DNA of 48,733 bases, taken from Deltaproteobacteria bacterium. Its GTDB lineage: Bacteria; Myxococcota; Myxococcia; Myxococcales; SZAS-1. This document shows, one piece after another, positions 26,803 through 32,570 of the stretch. Every line of letters begins with the position of its first letter. The first letter of the stretch is position 1. Position numbers and translations under genes: made by a program. The DNA lies in contig JAFEBB010000055.1 of assembly GCA_018266075.1 (NCBI GenBank), positions 1-48,733 of the forward strand, in the 5' to 3' direction. Below the pieces are notes generated by a model, which was given only the letters and a program-made list of their open reading frames with translations, was not told the origin of the DNA and did no database searches.

Positions 26803-28137
26803 TTACTTCATGATCGGCGTCACGCGCACGAGCAACCCCGGCGACGCGCCCTGCCCCGCGCGCACCGAAGCAGCCACCCGGTGGCCCACCACCCAGAGCA
26901 GCGTGCCGTGCGCGTCGACCAACACGGGCACCTTGGAGCGCTCCGCCCGGGGAACCTTGCGATCCACGAGCAGGCGCTTCACGCGCACCGTCCCGCGCTC
27001 GCCCTGGAGCCGGTCGCCCGGCGCCACCGGCCGCAGCGAGAGCGGCAGAGCCACCTCCAGCGGCAACGCGAGCTCGAGCGGGCCTGCTGCCCTCGCGTGC
27101 GGCACCTTCGCCAGCTCGACGCGCAGCCCGGCCCACGCCAGCTCGCGCGCTTCGCCGAGCGGGAGCTCGACAGGCCCACCGCGCGGCTGCTTGCCGACGG
27201 GCGCCACGAGCACGCGCTCGCCCGCGCGCACGACGACCTTCCGACCGAGCTCCACCTCGCGCGCGCCAGACTGGTGAACGGCCTTCGCGGCGGATTGGAG
27301 CTGCGACTCATTGGGGGAGAGCCCCAGCGCTTCGCATTGGGCGCGCAGCCAGCGCCTCAGCACGGCCGCGGGGACCTCGCGCAGCTCCTCGCGCCGGTCG
27401 CCCAGTCCATTTGCCCAGGCGGCCAGCGCGGCCTCGTCGTCGCGGGCGAGGGTGGCGAAGCGGGCGAGCGCGCGATCGGCGCCCTGGCCCATGGCCTTGC
27501 GGAGCTCCGGCAGCACGCGATGGCGGATGCGATTGCGCGAGCGGGCGAGGTCTTGGTTGCTCGGGTCGTCGACGAGCGGCGCCTCGCCGCGCTCGGCCAG
27601 GAAGCGCTCGATCTCGGGCCGTGTCACACCGAGCAAGGGCCGCAGCACCCGCCCGCGCCGCGGCAGCACGCCCCGCGCGCCGCGCGCTCCTGCCCCGCGC
27701 GAGAGCCGGAGCAGCACCGTCTCCGCTTGATCGGTTGCGGTGTGGGCCGTGGCGATCCATCGCGCGTCGAGCTCGTCGGCCAGGCGCTCGAGCGCCGCGT
27801 AGCGCGCACGCCGGGCGGCCGCCTCGAGTCCGCCTTCGCGCTCCACGTTCACGCGCGCGCTCACCATCGGCAGGCCGCGCTGCCTGGCCCAGGCCTCGAC
27901 GCGCTTCACCTCGTCCGCGGATCCCGGACGAAGCCCATGATCGACCGTGGCGATGGCGACCGAAAGCCCCAGCCGAGGTGCAACTTCGGCGATCGCCAAA
28001 GCCAGGGCGATGGAGTCGGCGCCGCCGGAGACGGCCGCGACCACGCGCTCGCCTGGCGACGTAACCTGCCGCAAACACGACAAGACCGCCCGGGTCAGGG
28101 GGCTGCGCTGCAAGCTCTTTGACCGATGCCGGGGCAT
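26803..28137 (-). CDS. tilS: tRNA(Ile)-lysidine synthetase TilS
   Basis: The 444-residue protein modifies C34 of the CAU-anticodon isoleucine tRNA to lysidine so it reads AUA. The N-type ATP pyrophosphatase P-loop V-S-G-G-A-D-S is at ~36-42, followed by T-V-D-H-G-L-R, the A-T-A-H-T-x-x-D-Q-A-E-T-x-L-x-R-L-x-R-G motif and R-P-L-L. D-D-P-S-N and R-x-R-x-R-H-x-V-L-P-x-L are also present, diagnostic of TilS. The C-terminal ~120 residues form the tRNA-binding domain (G-D-R-L ... V-K-R-L-L-V-D-R-K-V-P-R). Starts at ATG 28137. It is divergent from the putative plus-strand RNA, whose predicted promoter begins only 14 bases upstream. Confidence 0.95.
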   Translation of the reverse strand: MPRHRSKSLQRSPLTRAVLSCLRQVTSPGERVVAAVSGGADSIALALAIAEVAPRLGLSVAIATVDHGLRPGSADEVKRVEAWARQRGLPMVSARVNVEREGGLEAAARRARYAALERLADELDARWIATAHTATDQAETVLLRLSRGAGARGARGVLPRRGRVLRPLLGVTRPEIERFLAERGEAPLVDDPSNQDLARSRNRIRHRVLPELRKAMGQGADRALARFATLARDDEAALAAWANGLGDRREELREVPAAVLRRWLRAQCEALGLSPNESQLQSAAKAVHQSGAREVELGRKVVVRAGERVLVAPVGKQPRGGPVELPLGEARELAWAGLRVELAKVPHARAAGPLELALPLEVALPLSLRPVAPGDRLQGERGTVRVKRLLVDRKVPRAERSKVPVLVDAHGTLLWVVGHRVAASVRAGQGASPGLLVRVTPIMK

Positions 28138-28150
28138 GCCTTGGGCCCTG

Positions 28151-28179
28151 TTGAACGGCGCGACGCGGGCGCTTATGAT
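28151..28179 (+). promoter_or_regulatory. Predicted sigma70-type promoter driving the 28.2-28.5 kb RNA
   Basis: TTGAAC (28151-28156), exactly 17 bases, then TATGAT (28174-28179): four of six and five of six matches to the housekeeping consensus. The transcript would start near 28186. No protein-coding gene follows on this strand before the intrinsic terminator at 28429-28466. Confidence 0.6.
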
Positions 28180-28300
28180 TTAGCTTGACAGAGGCCCAGA
28201 AATAACCTCAGGCCGGGGATGGTTGGCATCGGGCGTGGGTGGGAATGGGGGCGGCAGGGGCAGGGGTTTTCGCCGCATCGTTCTTTCTCAACTTGGGCTC

Positions 28301-28425
28301 AGGGGTCCCCCCCTCCCCCTCTGGGCCCTCGGAGGCGCCAGGAGAAATCCTGGCACCTCCACTTTCTGGGAGCCACTTCGGCTCCCGCCGTTGGGCCTAG
28401 GGGTCCCCCCCTCCCCCTCTGGGCC
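28301..28425 (+). repeat. 27-base direct repeat within the candidate RNA
   Basis: The 27 bases at 28301-28327 recur exactly at 28399-28425 (98 bases later), each beginning AGGGGTCCC and ending TCTGGGCC. Each copy carries the C-rich loop and 3' arm of one long hairpin, and the 5' arms differ in ways that keep the stem paired (GGGCTC versus GGGCCT). Confidence 0.9.
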
Positions 28426-28428
28426 TGG

Positions 28429-28466
28429 GCCGCTCAGGAGCAATCCTGGGCGGCTCTTTTTTTTCT
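28429..28466 (+). terminator. Intrinsic terminator, plus strand
   Basis: GCCGCTCAGGA-GCAA-TCCTGGGCGGC gives an 11-base-pair stem (one G-U) capped by a GNRA tetraloop, directly followed by TC and eight T residues. It is the strongest terminator in the window. The opposite strand has an A-run in the wrong place, so it works only for plus-strand transcripts, and no plus-strand protein gene precedes it. Confidence 0.85.
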
Positions 28467-29262
28467 AGGGCTCTTCCTCGAGCTCTTCATCCGTCCACGG
28501 GGCGTTGACCGCGCTCTTCACGCCCGCGAGCGCGCCCAGCCGCCGCGCGCGCTCGAGCCAGCGCGAGCCCTCTTCGTCCTCGGCGTCGACGAGGCCGCGC
28601 AATTCCTCGAAGCCCTGCAGCGCCGCCGAGAACTCCCCCAGCCGCCGCGAGAGCTCAGCCCAGAGGTAGACCGCGCGCGGACGATCCACGTCGTGGAGCT
28701 TCTTCTTCTCGTCCTTCTCGTCGAGGCGCTTGCGGAGCCGCGCCACCACCTCGCGCTGACAACGCTGCTCGATGTCGCGATCGTTCGTCGCCCGCGCGCA
28801 CCACGAGCCGCGCAGGTAGAGCTCCAGCACGCCGTCGGCGTCGTCCTCGTCGAGGAACTCGTGGCACCGCGCGGCCAGCACGCAGCGCGCGCCACCATAC
28901 GGCTCACCGTCGCGCGCCAGGCCCTCGAAGTACTCGGGCCGCTTCAGGAAGCGCCGGAGCGCGTCGATCTCGTCGTCGCCCGGGAGCTCGGTGTGCACCA
29001 CCGGCGCGTCGTCGCCCGACTCGAGCAGCAGCGCGCGCTCCTCCTCCCCCAGATCGCCCTCGCTCTCGAAGCCCTCCGCGAACGCCGAGTACCGGCACGT
29101 CGGACAGGTGAGCACCATGCCCAACAGCACGTCGCGGCCAGAGAAGAGCGGCCGGTAGTCGGCGTCGCGGCCCGCAAGCGGACTGAGCGTGGGCTGATCG
29201 TGGTTGAACGCGGTCTGGCACGCCGGACAGCGCACCGCGCGGGTGACGAACTCGTCGCTCAT
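28465..29262 (-). CDS. DUF2225-family zinc-ribbon protein
   Basis: The 265-residue protein starts at ATG 29262, overlapping the upstream lipoprotein stop by four bases (A-T-G-A), so the two are translationally coupled. The N terminus has two C-P-x-C knuckles (C-P-A-C at ~14-17 and C-P-T-C-R-Y-S-A-F at ~53-61), the DUF2225 signature, likely binding one zinc. The remainder is helical with TPR-like segments (L-E-L-Y-L-R-G-S-W, F-S-A-A-L-Q-G-F-E-E-L) and a strongly acidic C terminus (D-E-E-L-E-E-E-P). The function of the family is not established. Its stop codon abuts the T-run of the opposite-strand terminator. Confidence 0.85.
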   Translation of the reverse strand: MSDEFVTRAVRCPACQTAFNHDQPTLSPLAGRDADYRPLFSGRDVLLGMVLTCPTCRYSAFAEGFESEGDLGEEERALLLESGDDAPVVHTELPGDDEIDALRRFLKRPEYFEGLARDGEPYGGARCVLAARCHEFLDEDDADGVLELYLRGSWCARATNDRDIEQRCQREVVARLRKRLDEKDEKKKLHDVDRPRAVYLWAELSRRLGEFSAALQGFEELRGLVDAEDEEGSRWLERARRLGALAGVKSAVNAPWTDEELEEEP

Positions 29263-31106
29263 GGGGTCAGCAGCGGCGGGCTGGTGGGCGCATAGCCGCC
29301 GGCGCCCGGTGCGCACTCGCGGATGGCGTTGGTGTGATCGCCCCAGTACTCGATGTCGCCGCCATCGCCGGGATTGGAGACCGGTCCGAGGCCGCCATCG
29401 GAGAAGAAGCTGAGGTCGAGCGCGTGCCAGGTGAAGCACGGGCTGGGCAAGAGCAGCGTGTCGAGCGGCACCGAGACGGCCGGCGCGATCTGGCCTTTGA
29501 GATATATCGCAACCTGCGGCGCCACCTCGGCCGCGCAGCTCCCGCCCGACGCGCCCGGCTCGCAGACCTCGTTCGTGCCCGCGCAGCCGCACGCGGTTCC
29601 TTCGAAGCACGCGCTGGTGCCGCAGCTGCCGCCGTCCTCCGCGCGCCGATCCTGGAAGTAGTGCACCCAGACGCCGTAGCTGCAGCCGCCGTCGCCGAGG
29701 CAGCCATCTTGCGGCCGGTCGAGCCAGACCGATTCTTGAAGCGCGCCATCGCCCACGTCGTCGCCGGAGAAGTGCGGGTCGTCGGTGGGATCGTTCGGCG
29801 TGCCCCAGTCGTGACCGGCGTCGGCGAGGAGGCTGGAGACGTCGTCGCCCACCTGGAACAGCCGCCCACCCGGACGCACGAGATGCAGATCGAGGTCGAC
29901 CAGCGGCTGGTTGGGCCAGAGCAGCTTCACGGTCACGTCCTCGAGGGGCGCGGCGGTGAACTGGACGTCGGCCGTGGCGCTCGCGCCTTGCGTGTCCTGC
30001 ACCCGCAGGCCGATGTCGTAGGCGCCGGGAACGTCCGGCATGAACATGGGATGCGCGGTGCTCGCCGCCTGGAGGCTCGCATGGCTGCCCGCGGGCGCGC
30101 TGGTGATGCTCCAGCTGAGCGCGAGCGCCGACGGCGGATCTTCGGTGTCCGAGGAGCAGCCCGGGGTCACGCTCGGCGCGAAGTCCGTCGAGAACGCGGT
30201 GAACTGCACGAGCGAACCGGGCTCGATGGGCGGAACCGAGCCGCCGTCGGTCACGTTGATGGTGCCATCGAGCTCCTGCGCGCTCTGAACGTACGCGCAC
30301 GCGACCGGCGGATGGTTCGGCGTCACCTCGGCAGCAAGCGAGATCGTCGCCTGCGGCAGGAGCGGATCGTCGAAGGTCAGCGTCAGCGCGTCCGTGAGGT
30401 GCGAGGCGGTGTTCCCCGTCGGCGGCGCGAACGCGACCTCGAGCGTCTTGGTCTGCTCCGGCCCGAGCACCTGCGGCAACGTGGGGACGGTCGGCAAGAA
30501 GAAGCCCGCGTCGCCGTTCGCGAAGGAGAAGCCGGTGAGGTTCGCGGCCACCAATCCCGTGTTCGACATGAGCACCTCGGGCCAGGCGATTCCGCTCGTG
30601 CCGCCGGGCGGCTGCTGGAAGTCGATGCTCGAGCCGCCGTCGCCGAGGATCGCCGTGGCCCCGGACGGGTCTTCCAAGGTCACCGAGACCGCCCGCGCCC
30701 CGCCCGAGCCGGTCAGTGTGATGGTCTGCGTGGGACGGTCGGCGTCGTCGGATTTCACGGTGAGTGTGGCCGCGTAGCTGCGCACAGCGGTCGGCGAGAA
30801 GGTCACCGTGAGGGTCGCGGAGCCGTTGGCGGGCACCTGGCTGGGGACGTTGCTCAGCGTGAACGCCGAGGCCGAGCCGTCGCCGCTGTCGCTCACCGTC
30901 GCCGAGCTCAAGATCACGGGCGCGGCCGTCTGCGCGTTCAAGGTGAGCGTGAGCGGCGAGCCCGCACCGAGCGCCACCACGTGGAATTCGAGGCTGCTCG
31001 GGTCGAGCTGCAGCGAGGCCGGAACGCTGGTGGCCTTCTTGTTTCCGGAGCAGGAGCACGCCGCGCAGAGCAGCATCGGCAGGACGATGTGGCTGATCCG
31101 GCGCAT
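29259..31106 (-). CDS. Large secreted/lipoprotein with ASH (HYDIN-like) and PKD-like Ig domains
   Basis: About 615 residues from ATG 31106. The signal peptide ends in L-L-C-A-A-C; the lipobox -3 position is Cys rather than Leu, so lipidation is likely but not certain. Residues ~25-130 and ~140-260 look like ASH/HYDIN or choice-of-anchor-D modules (S-L-E-F ... G-S-A-T-L-T-V-T-F-S-P-T). The next ~100 residues resemble a PKD/Ig domain (F-T-A-F-S-T-D ... L-S-W-S-I). The C-terminal ~200 residues carry V-D-L-D-L-H-L-V-R-P-G-G and many Cys, typical of surface proteins with a DUF2135-like or pre-peptidase-like fold. Probably outer-surface; the partner is unknown. Translationally coupled to the DUF2225 gene. 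Confidence 0.8.
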   Translation of the reverse strand: MRRISHIVLPMLLCAACSCSGNKKATSVPASLQLDPSSLEFHVVALGAGSPLTLTLNAQTAAPVILSSATVSDSGDGSASAFTLSNVPSQVPANGSATLTVTFSPTAVRSYAATLTVKSDDADRPTQTITLTGSGGARAVSVTLEDPSGATAILGDGGSSIDFQQPPGGTSGIAWPEVLMSNTGLVAANLTGFSFANGDAGFFLPTVPTLPQVLGPEQTKTLEVAFAPPTGNTASHLTDALTLTFDDPLLPQATISLAAEVTPNHPPVACAYVQSAQELDGTINVTDGGSVPPIEPGSLVQFTAFSTDFAPSVTPGCSSDTEDPPSALALSWSITSAPAGSHASLQAASTAHPMFMPDVPGAYDIGLRVQDTQGASATADVQFTAAPLEDVTVKLLWPNQPLVDLDLHLVRPGGRLFQVGDDVSSLLADAGHDWGTPNDPTDDPHFSGDDVGDGALQESVWLDRPQDGCLGDGGCSYGVWVHYFQDRRAEDGGSCGTSACFEGTACGCAGTNEVCEPGASGGSCAAEVAPQVAIYLKGQIAPAVSVPLDTLLLPSPCFTWHALDLSFFSDGGLGPVSNPGDGGDIEYWGDHTNAIRECAPGAGGYAPTSPPLLTP

Positions 31107-31202
31107 GGTCGGGCGAGACCCTAACGCCGCGCGGAACAAAGGGAAACCCGAAAGCCCCTTCCCCCGTTGGCGATTGCGCTATTGTCTACGTTGCGGCAGG
31201 TT

Positions 31203-31227
31203 CCCCCCTAAGCGCCTACGAGGGGGG
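31203..31227 (+). promoter_or_regulatory. 5'-leader hairpin before the tandem RHH genes
   Basis: CCCCCCT and AGGGGGG pair perfectly around an 11-base loop, ending 23 bases before ATG 31251 and just upstream of the AGGAG ribosome site. No U-run follows. It could be a leader structure, an operator for the RHH product, or a terminator-like element; I see no good -35/-10 pair in the ~110-base leader. Confidence 0.4.
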
Positions 31228-31250
31228 CCTTTCGCGCCCAGGAGACCACC

Positions 31251-31469
31251 ATGGCCGGCACCGACAAGCGCAAGCAGAGCCTCTACTTCCCCGAGGAGAT
31301 GCTGAAGGAGATCGAGCACGAGGCGAACCGGCAGGACCGCTCGATGTCCTGGATCGTGCAGCAGGCCTGGAAGATTGCCCGCGGGGAGATCACCCGCTTC
31401 CCGTCGGTGAACGACGTCATTGGCTCCCCCGATGAGCGCGAGGAGCGCGCCCGGGCGGAGAGCAAGTAA
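31251..31469 (+). CDS. Small ribbon-helix-helix-like protein, copy 1
   Basis: The 72-residue protein, M-A-G-T-D-K-R start, has a strand (K-Q-S-L-Y-F-P) followed by two helices (E-E-M-L-K-E-I-E-H-E-A; S-W-I-V-Q-Q-A-W-K-I-A) and F-P-S-V-N-D-V-I. This is the strand-helix-helix layout of MetJ/Arc-type DNA-binding dimers. It belongs to a small family I remember as recurrent in myxobacteria (possibly TIGR04563; unverified). A good AGGAG lies six bases before ATG. It is followed after 30 bases by a close paralogue on the same strand. A transcriptional or antitoxin-like role is possible, but no toxin partner is adjacent. Confidence 0.8.
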   Translation: MAGTDKRKQSLYFPEEMLKEIEHEANRQDRSMSWIVQQAWKIARGEITRFPSVNDVIGSPDEREERARAESK

Positions 31470-31499
31470 GCCTTCCCTTTTTGCCTTTCGAGGTCCGCC

Positions 31500-31694
31500 A
31501 TGAGCCAGACCGACAGCCGCAAGCAGAGCCTCTATTTCCCCGAGGAGATGCTTCGCGAGATCCAGAACGAGGCCACGCGGCAGGACCGCTCGCTCTCGTG
31601 GATCGTGCAGCAGGCGTGGAAGATCGCCCGCTCGGAGATCAAGAAGCTCCCGAGCGTGAACGACGTCATCCCCGGCGCGTCCGGCGAGAAGTAG
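31500..31694 (+). CDS. Small ribbon-helix-helix-like protein, copy 2
   Basis: The 64-residue protein is a close paralogue of its upstream neighbour: the core from K-Q-S-L-Y-F-P-E-E-M-L to P-S-V-N-D-V-I is mostly identical, while the N and C termini differ. The second copy lacks the acidic Glu/Arg-rich tail of the first. GAGG lies eight bases before the ATG at 31500. A tandem duplication with conserved core suggests the two may form heterodimers. Convergent with the 5'-nucleotidase C-domain gene, with only a few bases between stops. Confidence 0.78.
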   Translation: MSQTDSRKQSLYFPEEMLREIQNEATRQDRSLSWIVQQAWKIARSEIKKLPSVNDVIPGASGEK

Positions 31695-31697
31695 TCG

Positions 31698-32570
31698 CTA
31701 CGGGCTGACGCTGCCCGCGCAGTTGGTCAGGATCCAGCGCGGCTTGGCCGTCGCGGCGATGGGCGAGTCCTTGGTGTAGGACTTCTGCAGGTACTCCGCC
31801 GCGATCTGGAAGTTCAGGCCCTGCAGGTCGAAGCGCTTGGACGCCGTGGCGTCCAGGTTCTCCATCATGGTGTAGCCGTCGCCGCCGGTGAGCACGTAGC
31901 TGTTCACCGCCACGCGGACGGTCTGCGTGGCGAGCGTGGTGCCATCCCAGATCACGGTGGCGCCGGGCTGGTCGCTGCCATCGGCGTTGAAGGCGTCCTG
32001 GAGCACGATGCGGGTGACGCGCGAGCCCGGGTTGCTGCTGCTCGCCGCCGGCTGGTGGCAGTCCACGATCGCGGTCACGCCCGACATCTGAAGGAACTGA
32101 CCCGGGGGCGTTCCCTGGGCGGCTTGGCCTACGAAAGAGTCGTTGAAGCCGGCCACCGAGTGCTCCAGCACGGCTTTGAGCGTGGCCGCGTCGATGGTGA
32201 CCAGCGAGATGGTGTCGTCGAAGGGCAGCACCTGCCGCAGCGTGCTCCGACGGAGCGGCCCGCGCGGGACGGTGTCGTTGTTGGCGCAGACGCCTTCGTT
32301 GCGGATGTCGCCGGAGTTCTCGAAGCCGATGTCGGCGGGGGTGGTGCCGGAGACGGCGTCGGCGGAGTGGCGCCACGCATCGGCCACGACTTCGCCGAAC
32401 GCGTTGTCGCCCGAGCGCACGTGCACCTTCGTGATGTCGATGTCGCCGCCGACATAGCCGTCGGTCTCGTCGGGGTTGTCCACGAGCGGCGCGCAGTCCT
32501 CGTTGTAGCTGAGGCACGAGCCGCAGAAGAGCGCCACCAGGGCGAACGCTGGCAGGAAGAGGCGCTTCAC
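31698..32570 (-). CDS. Lipoprotein consisting of a 5'-nucleotidase C-terminal domain only
   Basis: The 290-residue protein has a signal peptide with a Cys-rich end (F-C-G-S-C, Cys16/19). The whole mature part matches the UshA-type 5_nucleotid_C domain: A-F-G-E-V-V-A-D-A-W-R ... D-I-G-F-E-N-S-G-D-I-R near the start, V-L-P-F-D-D-T-I-S-L-V-T-I in the middle, and A-V-N-S-Y-V-L-T-G-G-D-G-Y at the end. The metallophosphatase domain that carries the active site in complete 5'-nucleotidases is absent, so this part alone would bind substrate but not hydrolyse it. Start GTG 32570 overlaps the TonB-receptor stop (G-T-G-A), indicating coupling. Possibly a surface nucleotide/nucleoside-binding lipoprotein serving the receptor. 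Confidence 0.85.
   Translation of the reverse strand: MKRLFLPAFALVALFCGSCLSYNEDCAPLVDNPDETDGYVGGDIDITKVHVRSGDNAFGEVVADAWRHSADAVSGTTPADIGFENSGDIRNEGVCANNDTVPRGPLRRSTLRQVLPFDDTISLVTIDAATLKAVLEHSVAGFNDSFVGQAAQGTPPGQFLQMSGVTAIVDCHQPAASSSNPGSRVTRIVLQDAFNADGSDQPGATVIWDGTTLATQTVRVAVNSYVLTGGDGYTMMENLDATASKRFDLQGLNFQIAAEYLQKSYTKDSPIAATAKPRWILTNCAGSVSP

Larger units (their letters stand above)
28186..28466 (+). ncRNA. Candidate structured small RNA, ~280 nt, unnamed
   Basis: This stretch between tilS and the DUF2225 gene holds no convincing protein but has every element of an independent RNA gene: the promoter at 28151-28179 and an intrinsic terminator at 28429-28466. The 5' half is G-rich (four G-runs at 28231-28251). 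The 3' half folds into five consecutive hairpins: 28295-28328 (11 bp, 12-base C-rich loop TCCCCCCCTCCC), 28331-28360 (13 positions, one mismatch, GAAA loop), 28368-28386 (7 bp, ACTTC loop), 28393-28426 (11 bp, the same C-rich loop) and the terminator (11 bp, GCAA loop, T8). The GNRA loops read only on the plus strand, supporting orientation. It is not recognisable to me as 6S, SRP, tmRNA or RNase P RNA. Confidence 0.6.

Noticed and set aside
28185-28190. Perfect TTGACA as a -35 for the candidate RNA
   Set aside because: No acceptable -10 lies 16-18 bases downstream (TCAGGC); the upstream TTGAAC-17-TATGAT pair is better.
28219-29295. Open plus-strand frame beginning in the candidate RNA and running into the DUF2225 gene
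   Set aside because: It has no clear ribosome site, has low-complexity Pro/Trp/Gly content, and most of it is antisense to a real gene; the terminator lies inside it.
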